Positions 34,849-44,045 of a DNA stretch of 64,000 bases are shown here, piece after piece (the stretch's first letter is position 1; every line of letters begins with the position of its first letter). This DNA comes from Rhizorhabdus sp. GTDB lineage: Bacteria > Pseudomonadota > Alphaproteobacteria > Sphingomonadales > Sphingomonadaceae. Where the stretch lies: positions 1 to 64,000 of the forward strand of contig NZ_JAGMXV010000004.1 in assembly GCF_018006725.1 (NCBI RefSeq). Reading direction: 5' to 3'. The position numbers and the translations under genes were made by a program. Under the pieces are notes generated by a model, which was given only the letters and a program-made list of their open reading frames with translations, did not search any database and was not told the DNA's origin.

Positions 34849-35729
34849 GGGATGACGTCCCTTTCGAGATTGGGCGCGCGGGCGGCGATCATGCAGCCGG
34901 CGACAATCAGGGCAGCGCCGGCCAATGTCGGCAGGCCCACCTTCTCGTCGAAGAATATGAAGCCCCACAAAGTCGCCCAGATGAAGGCGGTGAACTCGAC
35001 CGGCGCCAGATAGCTGGCCTCGGCGCGGGCATAGGCCCAGCCGAGCAGTCCCAGCGACAGGGTCGCCAGCAGCGCGGCGAGCAGCAGCATCGGCCAATGC
35101 TCGACCGGCGGCAGCTCCGCCAGCCAGGGCATGGCGACCGCGAGGCTGAGCGCCACGATCACGCTCTGGAAGAAGGCGACCTCATAGGGATCGGCGACCT
35201 GCGCCTGCCGCCGCATCAGGATGATGTTGTAGGCGTAGCAGACCGCCGACAGCATCACCGCGATCGCGCCGAGAAAGGCCTCCGGCCCCATCTTCGCGCT
35301 GCTCTGCCCCCACAGGATGACGAGCACCCCGCAAAAGCCCAGCAGCGAGCCGAGCAGCGCGCCGCGCTTCATCTTCTCCTTCAGCAGCAGCACGGCGAGG
35401 CCCTGCGCGATCAAGGGGGCGATGAAGGTCAGTGCGACGGCCTGCGCCATCGGTGTGCGGGCGAGGCCCCAGAAGAACAGCACTGCCATGACGGCGGACA
35501 CGACTCCGCGCTCGATATGCAGCCGCATCGCGTGGCGCGAGGGGCGGGCGGGGCGCGACCAGAGCCACGGGATGCCGCTGAAGCCTATCCCTGCGAAACT
35601 GCGCCACAGCAAAGTGTTGTAGGTGCCGAGGATCAGCGTCAGCGCCTTCACCACGGCATCCATGGCGGAGAAGACGGCGATGCCGAGGCAGCCGACGCCG
35701 AAGGCCACCACCACCGGATATTGCTTCAT
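34845..35729 (-). CDS. EamA/DMT-family transporter
   Basis: 294 aa with ten hydrophobic segments in two EamA repeats (N-terminal IAVFSAMDAVVKAL ... and C-terminal LLGWAYARAEASYLAPVEF ... GAALIVAGCMIA). Drug/metabolite transporter superfamily; substrate unknown. It forms a two-gene operon with the GNAT gene. Confidence 0.88.
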   Translation of the reverse strand: MKQYPVVVAFGVGCLGIAVFSAMDAVVKALTLILGTYNTLLWRSFAGIGFSGIPWLWSRPARPSRHAMRLHIERGVVSAVMAVLFFWGLARTPMAQAVALTFIAPLIAQGLAVLLLKEKMKRGALLGSLLGFCGVLVILWGQSSAKMGPEAFLGAIAVMLSAVCYAYNIILMRRQAQVADPYEVAFFQSVIVALSLAVAMPWLAELPPVEHWPMLLLAALLATLSLGLLGWAYARAEASYLAPVEFTAFIWATLWGFIFFDEKVGLPTLAGAALIVAGCMIAARAPNLERDVIP

Positions 35730-35804
35730 CTGCGCCTTCGTTCCTCACGCTGCCCCGACCGGTCGGCCGTGCAGTCCCCCATCGTCAACCGTGCATTGCC
35801 GGCG

Positions 35805-36929
35805 TCATTCGGCGGCTTCGGCCTGCGCGGCTTCGGCGGCCTCGATCTCGGCAGCCCTGGCCTCGACCAGGCGGACGATGTGCTCGACCATGTCGGCATC
35901 CTGCACCGTATGGTCGGTGACACCCGACAGATAGACCATATGCTTGCCGGCACCGCCCCCGGTCAGGCCGATGTCGGTCTCGCGCGCCTCGCCGGGGCCG
36001 TTCACCACGCAGCCGAGCACCGACAGTGAAAGCGGCACGCGGATATGCTGGAGCCGCTCCTCCAGCGTCTGGACGGTGCGGATCACGTCGAAGCCCTGCC
36101 GCGCGCAGCTGGGGCAGGAGACGACGCGGACGCCGCGGTTGCGGATGCCCAGCGCCTTGAGGATCTCGAAGCCGACGCGGACCTCTTCCTCGGGCTCGGC
36201 CGACAGCGAGACGCGGATCGTGTCGCCGATCCCGGCCCAGAGCAGATTGCCGATGCCGATCGCCGATTTGACGGTGCCGCCGATCAGGCCGCCCGCTTCG
36301 GTGATGCCCAGGTGGAGCGGGCAGTCGACCGCCTCGGCCAGGCCCATATAGGCGGACACCGCCAGGAAGACGTCGGACGCCTTCACCGCCACCTTATATT
36401 CGTGGAAATCGTGGTCCTGCAGCAGCTTGATATGGTCGAGCGCGCTTTCGACCAGCGCCTCGGGGCAGGGCTCGCCATATTTTTCGAGCAGATCCTTTTC
36501 GAGGCTGCCGGCGTTCACGCCGATGCGGATCGAGCAGCCATTGGCCTTGGCGGCGCGGACGACCTCGGCGACGCGGTCGGCCGAGCCGATATTGCCGGGG
36601 TTGATGCGCAGGCAGGCGGCGCCGGCGTCGGCGGCTTCCAGCGCGCGCTTATAGTGGAAATGGATGTCGGCGACGATCGGCACCTTCGCCGCGCGGACGA
36701 TCTCGCGCAGAGCGGCGGTCGAGGGCTCGTCGGGGCAGGAGACGCGGATGATGTCGGCGCCCGCATCCTCGCAGCGGCGGATCTGGTCGATCGTGGCGCG
36801 CGCATCCTCGGTCGGCGTGTTGGTCATGGTCTGCACGGTCACGGGGGCGTCGCCGCCGACCGGAACCTTGCCGACCATGATCTGCCGCGACTTGCGCCGC
36901 TCGATGTTACGCCAGGGACGAAGGGACAT
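35805..36929 (-). CDS. ispG: 4-hydroxy-3-methylbut-2-enyl diphosphate synthase (GcpE)
   Basis: 374 aa, the standard length of the bacterial short form. The N-terminal TIM barrel includes [31 protein letters not shown] and RINPGNIGS. The [4Fe-4S] cluster Cys are in SCPSCARQG and [12 protein letters not shown]. It catalyses the seventh step of the MEP isoprenoid pathway. An Ala/Glu-rich tail ([12 protein letters not shown]) is extra. Monocistronic, with divergent peptidase gene upstream. Confidence 0.97.
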   Translation of the reverse strand: MSLRPWRNIERRKSRQIMVGKVPVGGDAPVTVQTMTNTPTEDARATIDQIRRCEDAGADIIRVSCPDEPSTAALREIVRAAKVPIVADIHFHYKRALEAADAGAACLRINPGNIGSADRVAEVVRAAKANGCSIRIGVNAGSLEKDLLEKYGEPCPEALVESALDHIKLLQDHDFHEYKVAVKASDVFLAVSAYMGLAEAVDCPLHLGITEAGGLIGGTVKSAIGIGNLLWAGIGDTIRVSLSAEPEEEVRVGFEILKALGIRNRGVRVVSCPSCARQGFDVIRTVQTLEERLQHIRVPLSLSVLGCVVNGPGEARETDIGLTGGGAGKHMVYLSGVTDHTVQDADMVEHIVRLVEARAAEIEAAEAAQAEAAE

Positions 36930-37084
36930 GGGATTCCGCTCTTTGAAAATCGATGCCGCCCGTATAGGCTCAAACGCCTGATGAGAACAGCCGTCATGCC
37001 GGTTCGCCCCGGCTTTTCCGGAGGAGCGCCACGTGCGGTTTCGCCGGGGTCCCGCAGCGCGCGGGAAGAGGGCGTTCGCTTGCC

Positions 37085-38092
37085 ATGCCGGGCGGCCGCC
37101 GCGCGCGGAGCCCCGATAATCCGGATGATCCCGTGTCCCAAGATCGCACCATCTCTTCCTATTGGAGCGCCCCTGTCGAAGGTTGGACGCTCGTCATCCA
37201 TGGCGGCGCGGGCCAGCTCCGCCAGCTGAACCTCAGCAAGGAGCAGGAGGACCATGCCCGCGTCGTTCTCGTCGCCGCGCTCGATTCCGGCGCGAAGATC
37301 CTCGCCGCGGGCGGCAGCGCCGTCGACGCGGTCGAGGCGGCGGTGCGCGTGCTGGAGGATGATCCCTATTTCAACGCGGGCCGGGGCGCCGTCTTCAGCG
37401 CCGACGGCATCAACGAGCTCGATGCCGCGATCATGGACGGAGCGACGCGCGATGCCGGCGCGGTCAGCGCGGTCACAAAGGCGCGCAACCCGGTGACTCT
37501 CGCCCGTGCGGTGATGGAGCAGAGCCCGCACGTCATGCTCACCGCCGGTGGTGCCGACCGCTTCGGCGCCGAACATGGCATCGAACAGGTCGCCCCCGCC
37601 TGGTTCCACACCGACGAGCGCTGGCGCCAATATGAGGAGCTGCGCAAGGGCGGTACCTTCGACGCCGACCTCAAATATGGCACCGTCGGCGCGGTCGCGC
37701 GCGACGCGCAGGGCCATGTCGCTGCGGCGACCTCGACCGGCGGGCTGACCGGCAAGCGCTGGAACCGTATCGGCGATTCGCCGGTGATCGGCGCCGGCAC
37801 CTGGGCCGAGGATGCGGGGGCGGCGACCTCCTGCACCGGATCGGGGGAACATTTCATCCGGGTCGGCGCGGCGCACGAACTGTCGGCGCGTGTCCGACTT
37901 GGTGGCGCGGGCCTCGACGAGGCGGCGGGCGCGGTGATCGGCGAGATCGGTGCCTTCGGCGGGGTCGGCGGGCTGATCAGCGTCGACGCGCAGGGACGCG
38001 GTGGCTGGTGCTTCAACAGCCAGGGCATGTATCGCGGCATGGCGCGAGGGGGCGAGCCGCACCGCGTCGAGCTCTACGGCATCGGCGAATGA
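37085..38092 (+). CDS. Isoaspartyl peptidase/L-asparaginase (Ntn hydrolase)
   Basis: 335 aa. The self-cleavage site precedes the catalytic Thr in [12 protein letters not shown], so it matures into two subunits. Other family motifs are [28 protein letters not shown] and FNAGRGAVF. It hydrolyses isoaspartyl dipeptides or asparagine. The first 16 codons look non-conserved, and a GTG at 37133 (VSQDRT) may be the real start. It overlaps the nuclease gene as ATGA. Confidence 0.92.
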   Translation: MPGGRRARSPDNPDDPVSQDRTISSYWSAPVEGWTLVIHGGAGQLRQLNLSKEQEDHARVVLVAALDSGAKILAAGGSAVDAVEAAVRVLEDDPYFNAGRGAVFSADGINELDAAIMDGATRDAGAVSAVTKARNPVTLARAVMEQSPHVMLTAGGADRFGAEHGIEQVAPAWFHTDERWRQYEELRKGGTFDADLKYGTVGAVARDAQGHVAAATSTGGLTGKRWNRIGDSPVIGAGTWAEDAGAATSCTGSGEHFIRVGAAHELSARVRLGGAGLDEAAGAVIGEIGAFGGVGGLISVDAQGRGGWCFNSQGMYRGMARGGEPHRVELYGIGE

Positions 38093-38931
38093 TTCGGCTC
38101 CTGCTGATGCTGGCGGCGCTGCTCGGTACCGCGACCCCGGCGCATGCCTGGTGGGAATATGGGCATGAGACCGTCGCCACCATCGCCATGGCCTCGGTCA
38201 AGCCGCAGACCCGCGCGCGGATCGGGCGGCTGCTGGCGCGCAGCGACCTGCTCGAGACGCCGACCTGTCCCGCGCGCACGATCGAGCAGGCCTCGGTCTG
38301 GGCCGACTGCGTCAAGACCCTCAAGGACCGCTACAGCTACGCCTATAACTGGCATTACCAGAATATCGACGTCTGCCGGCCGTTCGACCTCAAGGCGAAC
38401 TGCCCCGACGGCAATTGTGTCGCGCGGCAGATCGAACGCGACGTGCGCCTGCTCGCCGACCGCAGCCAGCCGGTCCGCGTGCGGGTCGAGGCGCTGGTCT
38501 TCTTGGTCCATTTCATGGGCGACCTGCATCAGCCGCTGCACGCGGGCGACCGGCACGATCGCGGGGGCAACGATATGAAGGCCGATTATGGCTTCCGTCC
38601 GAACAGCAATTTGCACAGCATCTGGGACGGGCTGCTTGCGGATCGCGCCATCTCGACCCCGCCGGGTGGGCCGATGGGGATTCTCTCGACGGTTCCGGTT
38701 GCCGAGCGTTCGGCCGAAGCCGCCGGTACGGTCGAAGAGTGGAGCCGCGAGAGCTGGCAGATCGCGCATCACGCCTATGCGGCGCTGCTCGGCGACGCCT
38801 GCGCGACGGTGCCCGCGACGCGACCGGTGCTCGACAATGACAGGATCGTAGCCCTGATCCCGGTGTTGCGGCATCAGGTCGCGCGCGGCGGCCTGCGCCT
38901 CGCGCGCCTGCTCGACGAAACTCTCGGCTGA
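38089..38931 (+). CDS. Secreted S1/P1-type nuclease
   Basis: 280 aa. After a signal peptide ending AHA, the mature protein begins WWEYGHETV, whose N-terminal Trp and His are zinc ligands in this family. Further ligands are visible in HYQNID, FLVHFMGDLHQPLHAGDRHDRGGND and NLHSIWDG. It degrades single-stranded nucleic acids in the periplasm or outside. Co-transcribed with the peptidase gene. Confidence 0.93.
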   Translation: MIRLLLMLAALLGTATPAHAWWEYGHETVATIAMASVKPQTRARIGRLLARSDLLETPTCPARTIEQASVWADCVKTLKDRYSYAYNWHYQNIDVCRPFDLKANCPDGNCVARQIERDVRLLADRSQPVRVRVEALVFLVHFMGDLHQPLHAGDRHDRGGNDMKADYGFRPNSNLHSIWDGLLADRAISTPPGGPMGILSTVPVAERSAEAAGTVEEWSRESWQIAHHAYAALLGDACATVPATRPVLDNDRIVALIPVLRHQVARGGLRLARLLDETLG

Positions 38932-38955
38932 GCCTTCAGGCGGATCCGCCCGGCG

Positions 38956-39141
38956 TCATTCGTGCGGGCGCATACCCCAGTTGAGCTTTTCGACCACCTC
39001 GCCCAGCGGCTCGGTGACGGTCACGCTGCGCCCTTCGCCGAAGCGGATGCGCGTGCCCTCGGTGACTTGCGAGATGAAGGTGACCTGCGAGGCGTTGACG
39101 GCGGTTTCGACGCGGTCGGCGCCGACGAACATGACGAGCAT
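38956..39141 (-). CDS. Small conserved protein, FlbD-like
   Basis: 61 aa. The pattern TAVNASQVTFISQV then GTRIRFGEGRSVTVTEPLGEVVEKL recalls FlbD/YlzI small proteins, in which a short beta-sheet ends with EVVEKI. FlbD is usually near flagellar genes, and an orphan FlgC-like gene lies 0.8 kb away. The identity is tentative; ORF size, codon bias and GGAGAG upstream of ATG 39141 support it as a gene. Confidence 0.6.
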   Translation of the reverse strand: MLVMFVGADRVETAVNASQVTFISQVTEGTRIRFGEGRSVTVTEPLGEVVEKLNWGMRPHE

Positions 39142-39216
39142 GAATCCTCTCCATCGTTATGGGAATGGGAGGATAGAGCGGGATCGTCCGCCGTCAAAGC
39201 GCTTTGCGTGAGCCGA

Positions 39217-39738
39217 TTATTTTAGCGCGGTCTTGCACTTGCGGGTCTGGTGGACGCCGCGCAGGAAGCCGCGCCGCGCCAGACCCGCGTCGATCGCGCG
39301 CTCCAGCCGCCGCTGCGCAGGCGCCGCGCCGGTGACTTCGCGGACGAGGCCACGGAACGGGATGATCGAGTTGACGATCGTCTTGCCGCCGGCCTCGGCC
39401 AGCTTGCCCGCGCGATTCTCCTTGGGCTTGTCTCCGGCCTTGAAGTCGGGGCCGAGCTCTTCGGTGAGCTGTGCGAATGCCCTGGAAATGTCGCGGCAGG
39501 TCTTGATGCCGGTCAGGCTGTAGGGTGCCTCGGCGGCCGTCTGCAACGCAGGCGGGATGTTGGTCTTGGCGACGCCGACGTCACGCGCCGGTTGCGACGC
39601 GATCCGGCCCGCGCCGCGGCCGACGTCCTCGACGCGGTTCGGCTGCTTCTCGGCTTCGTTCTGCTCCTGCCGCGCGCCCGCCATCGCCGGCAGCGCGAGC
39701 AACGCGATAAGGGTAGCGCCCGTCAGAATCCTGTTCAT
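39217..39738 (-). CDS. Secreted hypothetical protein
   Basis: 173 aa from ATG 39738, with a clean signal peptide (ILTGATLIALLALPAMAGA). The mature part is charged and helical, with two Cys (IKTCRDISRAFAQL and TRKCKTALK) that could form a disulfide. No domain recognised. In-frame codons upstream of this ATG lack signal-like character. Confidence 0.75.
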   Translation of the reverse strand: MNRILTGATLIALLALPAMAGARQEQNEAEKQPNRVEDVGRGAGRIASQPARDVGVAKTNIPPALQTAAEAPYSLTGIKTCRDISRAFAQLTEELGPDFKAGDKPKENRAGKLAEAGGKTIVNSIIPFRGLVREVTGAAPAQRRLERAIDAGLARRGFLRGVHQTRKCKTALK

Positions 39739-39932
39739 GCCCCTGGTCCCATGACATGCCGCCGCGTGGCAGCGATATTGCATTTCCGAGACTGACGTAA
39801 TGGGTCGCCGGGCAATTGGTTCCGCCCGCGCATCATTTGCCGGCGAAAGGCGATTAGCGCGCCCTTAACCGGGTCGCTGAAGCCTTTGTTCGCCGGTGCC
39901 GGCCGATGACGGCTGCGAACCGGAGCATCGTC

Positions 39933-40349
39933 ATGGACAGTTTCAACATCGCGCGATCGGGCATGCAGTTCGGGCAGGCGATCGTCACCGCCGCCGCCTC
40001 GAACGTCGCCAATGCGCGCACGCTCGGCACGCTGCCCAGCAATACGCCCGCAACCGCTGCCGCCACCGCTGCAGCGGTGCCCGCCGTCTATCAGCCGATC
40101 CGTGCGGTCGGCCGGACCCAGCCGGGCGGCGGCGTGGCGGTGCGCTTCGAGGAAGAGCCCGGCTACCGCGCCGGCTATGACCCCCAAAACCCGCTCGCCG
40201 ATGCTGATGGCATGGTTGCAGCACCTGCGGTCGATCTGGCCGAGGAAAGCATCGACCGCATGATCGGCGTCCAGCTCTACACCGCCAGCGCTGCCGCGCT
40301 TCGGACTGCCGGCAAGATGGCCGACGCGACGCTCGACCTGCTCGCCTGA
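39933..40349 (+). CDS. Orphan flagellar basal-body rod protein, FlgC-like
   Basis: 138 aa from ATG 39933 (GGAGC upstream). The N-terminus has FNIARSGMQFGQAIVTAAASNVAN, in part, and the C-terminus NPLADADGMVAAPAVDLAEE ... LYTASAAALRTAGKMADATL, both classic FlgB/FlgC rod-protein ends. A low-complexity Ala/Pro linker replaces the usual middle. No other flagellar structural gene is in the window, so it is an orphan. Confidence 0.8.
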   Translation: MDSFNIARSGMQFGQAIVTAAASNVANARTLGTLPSNTPATAAATAAAVPAVYQPIRAVGRTQPGGGVAVRFEEEPGYRAGYDPQNPLADADGMVAAPAVDLAEESIDRMIGVQLYTASAAALRTAGKMADATLDLLA

Positions 40350-40353
40350 GCGA

Positions 40354-40668
40354 TCAGGCGGCGATCGCCCGCCCGCCGTACCAGCCACCGCGCATCGTCA
40401 CCTGCGGGATGCAGTAGCGAAACAGGCGCGGGCCGGAGCAGCTGCGGAAGAAGGCGACGCTATGCTCGTTCAACTCGATCCGTTCGTCTGCCGACAGAGG
40501 GATCGTCTCGCCGTTCAGTTCGCGCACCAACAGCGCATCCTCGTCCATACGCCCATGCAGCGCCCGCAATTCGCGCACGTCCACGACCCGCTGGTCCGTG
40601 GCGCGCAGGCATCCGTCGATGTCGATGATGTAGCGACCGATGGGCTGATGTTCGAAGCCGATGCTCAT
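40354..40668 (-). CDS. Small ubiquitin-like (multi-ubiquitin domain type) protein
   Basis: 104 aa. The pattern YIIDIDGCLRATDQRVVDVREL, in part, then ALHGRMDEDALLVRELNGET and the block IELNEHSVAFFRS matches what I know of single beta-grasp repeats of bacterial multi-ubiquitin proteins (strand, RELLALAG helix, then acidic strand before FF/RF). The C-terminal tail is CIPQVTMRGGWYGGRAIAA, not ending in a plain di-glycine. It is divergent from a FAD-binding protein gene. The assignment is by eye and needs a profile search. Confidence 0.55.
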   Translation of the reverse strand: MSIGFEHQPIGRYIIDIDGCLRATDQRVVDVRELRALHGRMDEDALLVRELNGETIPLSADERIELNEHSVAFFRSCSGPRLFRYCIPQVTMRGGWYGGRAIAA

Positions 40669-40859
40669 GTCCTTCGTCCTTTCCAGTTCGACGAGGACCG
40701 GTGTAGGACATAGGGGTGACAGAAATGGTCATCCTTCTGGGAGGGGGTTCAGGATGCGGAAGCCCGGCTTGTGTAGGAAATTGTCGCTCGGTTCGTCCTG
40801 TCTTCGGAACTCCGTGATTTCGGACGCGTTACAGAACTCCGATTGACGGCCGCTTTTTC

Positions 40860-42593
40860 ATGACCAGAACTCTCTCTGCCACCGCAAGCCCACCCCCTGC
40901 GTCGGGCGAACGCATCGCCATTATCGGGGCGGGGGCGACCGGCACCTATACGCTCGAAGCGCTTACCCGCACAGGCGCAGCGCGCGAGATTGTCGTTTTC
41001 GAGAGCGGCGACACCTGCGGGCCGGGGCTGGCCTATTCGGAACAGCTGAACGACCCGCATGCATTGTCCAACATCGCAGGGATCGAGATCCCGCCGGTGG
41101 TCGAGCCGCTTAACGTCTGGGCGGTGCGCCAGCCGCGTGGCAGGCTCGACGCCTGGGGCATCGGGGACGATGCCGGCAATGACCGCGCCTTCTTTTCCCG
41201 GGTGGTGCTGGGCGCGTGGCTGGCCGACCAGTTCACTCTCGTTGTCGAACGCAGCCCGATACCGGTTTCGGTCCATCGCCAGGCAGATGTGATCGATGTC
41301 GTGGCCCTGCCCCATGGCTGCAGGGTCAACTGGCGGGACGGCGCTGGTTCGGCTTTCCAGGACGCGTTCGATCGGGTCATCGTCGCATCGGGCTATGGTC
41401 CGATCACGCCGAAGGGCAATGGGGCCGGGGAGAGCGCTGGAAAGGCTGCGGTGCATATCGGCGTGCTGGGCTCATCGCTGTCGGCTATCGATGCGGTTGT
41501 GGGCATCGCGATGAAGCGCGGGGACTTTGTCGAGCGCGACGGACGGCTGGTCTATGTAGCCGAGACCCCCTGGCGGGCGACGCTGTTCAGCCGGCACGGT
41601 CTGTTGCCAGAGGCTGATTTCTGGTTTCCGCATCCGCTGCCCGAGCTGGAGCATTTTACGCCGGAAAGCGCCGCCGCAAGCGTGCGCGGCGAGGATGGCG
41701 ATCTGGATCGGTTGTTCGTCCTGTTCGCGCGCGCGCTCGCAGCCGCGGATCCGGACTGGGCGAAGACCATCGGCCTTGCCGATGCGACCGCCGATGACTT
41801 CGCCGAGCGCTATTTCGCTGAGCGGCAGGCGCGCGGCCCGTGGGCGCATGCGCGGACCAATCTGGCCGATGTGAAGGCCTGGCATGCCAATCACCGGACT
41901 CCGGCGTGGCGGATTGCCATCCTCAAGGCGCATGAAGTCTTTGCGGAGGTGATACCCGCGCTATCGCCAGCCGATCTCGCCCGCCTTCACGCCGGCCTCA
42001 AGCGCGTGTTCACCGACAATTACGCGGCGGTTCCCCATCTTTCGATCGAGCGCATGCTGGCCCTGCACGATGCGCAGGCCGTGGATCTGGTGGCTCTGGG
42101 CAAGGATTACGAGATCTCGCCCGGCTCGGGCCTGAGTTGGCTGGTGCGCTCGCCCGACTGGACCGGGCGGGTAGACGAACTGATCGATGCACGCGGCTCG
42201 CAGGCGGCGGCGCTCAACCACTTCCCCTTTCCCACCTTGCGCCTGCAGCTCTGCGCCAGCGCGCTCGCCGAGGGAGAGGATTGGAAAAGCGGCTTGAACC
42301 CCGCCGAGGATCTTACGTGCGGCACCGATGGCGATGTCGCCCTCAAGCGCGTGCACCTGTGCGCGCTGCCCTTCCTGTTGCGCAATCGGCCGTTCGTGCA
42401 GGGGTTGGTCGAATGCGCGGCAATGGCGCGGGCCATGGCCGAGTCCATCCGCGCAGAGCCATCAGAGGCCAGTGCGTCGATTTCGACCATGGACCTGCTG
42501 GAGATGCTCGACCAGCCGTCCATTTCGCTGGCGGACGGCGCCGTCCTGCCCATCGCCGCCAGCGACGAACAGCTTGAGACGGCGACGGGTTAA
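40860..42593 (+). CDS. FAD/NAD(P)-binding protein (PF13454 type)
   Basis: 577 aa. The dinucleotide fold starts IAIIGAGATGTYTLEALTR and continues with VVFESGDTCGPGLAYS and a second Rossmann-like HIGVLGSSLSAIDAVVGIAM. The block GPGLAYSEQLNDPHALSNIA fits the NAD_binding_9 family (HcnB-like/lysine N-oxygenase relatives). The reaction is unknown. The stop codon overlaps that of the convergent WYL regulator. It is divergent from the small ubiquitin-like gene across about 190 bases, so the two may share regulation. Confidence 0.82.
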   Translation: MTRTLSATASPPPASGERIAIIGAGATGTYTLEALTRTGAAREIVVFESGDTCGPGLAYSEQLNDPHALSNIAGIEIPPVVEPLNVWAVRQPRGRLDAWGIGDDAGNDRAFFSRVVLGAWLADQFTLVVERSPIPVSVHRQADVIDVVALPHGCRVNWRDGAGSAFQDAFDRVIVASGYGPITPKGNGAGESAGKAAVHIGVLGSSLSAIDAVVGIAMKRGDFVERDGRLVYVAETPWRATLFSRHGLLPEADFWFPHPLPELEHFTPESAAASVRGEDGDLDRLFVLFARALAAADPDWAKTIGLADATADDFAERYFAERQARGPWAHARTNLADVKAWHANHRTPAWRIAILKAHEVFAEVIPALSPADLARLHAGLKRVFTDNYAAVPHLSIERMLALHDAQAVDLVALGKDYEISPGSGLSWLVRSPDWTGRVDELIDARGSQAAALNHFPFPTLRLQLCASALAEGEDWKSGLNPAEDLTCGTDGDVALKRVHLCALPFLLRNRPFVQGLVECAAMARAMAESIRAEPSEASASISTMDLLEMLDQPSISLADGAVLPIAASDEQLETATG

Positions 42594-43582
42594 GGCAGCG
42601 CCTTGAAGTCGGTCCGCCGAAACGGATGGACCATGTCCGCCAGCGCCGGTGGCGCGAGCACCTCGACGGCATCGCCCCAGCTGTAGAGGTGCCAGGCCAT
42701 CTCCAGATGCCCTGATGCGGCGAAGCGGACGATCAGGGAGCCATCGGGCAGCGCCTCGCTCGTCTGGCGCGGGTGGAAGAGGAAGCGCCGCGCGCGGTCG
42801 GCGGCGTGGGGCGCGAACTTCCAGACGACCTCGCCATATTCGGCGTCGTTGTGGAAGGAGCCGAAGGCGCGCTCGGCATAGTCGGCGAGGTGGAAGTCCT
42901 CGGGATAATCGAAGCTGCTGTCGAGCGGGGCGGCCTCGCCGATATCCTCGACGCGGTAATGGCGCAGCCGCCCGTCGTCGCGCGCCAGGTCCATGCCGAC
43001 CAGATAGCGCCGCGCGCCCAGCAGCAGGCCATAGGGCGCGATCGTCCGGACGCTCGGCGCATTCTCGGCGCGGCTCTGGTAGGTGATGCGCAGGTGGAAC
43101 GGGCCTTTGAGAGCATGCGAAATGGCGGCGTCGACCTCCGCGTCGAGCGTGGGGCGGGGGCCGGGGCGGGCGGCATAGCCCATCGCTTCCAGCAGCGCCT
43201 CCTCGTCGACCGCCAGGCGGCTGCCCTTGTCGGGCGGCAGCAGCGCGCGGACCTTCTGACCGAGCGCGCGCAGCCGTCCGGCCTCGGCGGTCATCCCGGC
43301 GCGATCGAGTTCGCCGACCGCCGCGCTCATGGCCGCCAGTTCGTCGGCCGTGGGGGACAGGAGGGGGGCGATCGCCCGCGCCGGGAGGCGCCAATAATGG
43401 CGGCCATCCTCGCCGATGTGGCGCTCGGCGGCGGGAAAGGCCTCTTCGAGCGCGGCCATCATTCGCTGTGCGGTGCGGCGGACGCAGGCGAACTCGGCCT
43501 CGACCTCGCTCAGCGAGACGCCGCGCCGGCCGCTGCACATCATCGCGAGCCGGAGCAGGTCGACCGCCTTGGTGAAGGACAT
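42590..43582 (-). CDS. WYL-domain transcriptional regulator
   Basis: 330 aa. An N-terminal winged HTH (VSLSEVEAEFACVRRTAQRMMAALEE, in part) is followed by a WYL domain with LRITYQS, IAPYGLLLGARRYLVGMDL and the WCX extension with RARRFLFHP and LEMAWHLYSWGDAVEVLAPP. WYL proteins sense ligands, sometimes nucleic acids, and regulate many systems. Its target here is unclear. Confidence 0.9.
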   Translation of the reverse strand: MSFTKAVDLLRLAMMCSGRRGVSLSEVEAEFACVRRTAQRMMAALEEAFPAAERHIGEDGRHYWRLPARAIAPLLSPTADELAAMSAAVGELDRAGMTAEAGRLRALGQKVRALLPPDKGSRLAVDEEALLEAMGYAARPGPRPTLDAEVDAAISHALKGPFHLRITYQSRAENAPSVRTIAPYGLLLGARRYLVGMDLARDDGRLRHYRVEDIGEAAPLDSSFDYPEDFHLADYAERAFGSFHNDAEYGEVVWKFAPHAADRARRFLFHPRQTSEALPDGSLIVRFAASGHLEMAWHLYSWGDAVEVLAPPALADMVHPFRRTDFKALP

Positions 43583-43610
43583 GGCCTCGCTCCGTTAGCC
43601 GGCGGTGGGC

Positions 43611-43895
43611 TCAGCCGGCCGCGCCGGCCTTGCGATGGTGGTGGATCACCTCGTCGATGATGAAGCGCAGGAATTTCTCGGAAAAGTCGGGATCGAGATT
43701 GGCGCTCTTGGCCAGCGTCCGCAGCCGCTCAATCTGTACCTGCTCACGGCCGGGATCGGCCGGGGGTAGGCCGGTCTTCGCCTTGTGCTCGCCCACCGCC
43801 TTGGTGATCTTGAAGCGCTCGGCGAGCATGAAGATCAGGGCGGCATCGATATTGTCGATGCTTTCGCGATAGCGGTTCAACGTCTCGTCGGCCAT
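43611..43895 (-). CDS. Chorismate mutase (AroQ type)
   Basis: 94 aa, helical. Active-site-like residues are in RYRESIDNIDAALIFMLAERF (one residue over a short quote) with the catalytic basic residues following in KITKAVGEHKAK, and the last helix holds FLRFIIDEVIHHH. It converts chorismate to prephenate. ATG 43895 is preferred to 43913 by family alignment of the MADETLNRYR start. Confidence 0.9.
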   Translation of the reverse strand: MADETLNRYRESIDNIDAALIFMLAERFKITKAVGEHKAKTGLPPADPGREQVQIERLRTLAKSANLDPDFSEKFLRFIIDEVIHHHRKAGAAG

Positions 43896-44045
43896 GTGGC
43901 GCCACGCCCCCAATTCATGCTGTTCGCCGCCTATCGAGTATAGCCTATCGCTTTGGCAAGGGCGAGTTTCGTCCGGCCCCTTAAAAGCCTCGGCTGGAGC
44001 CGAAACAGGTGGCCTCCGGGCTTGCCTTTCACGCGCGCGGGCGCC

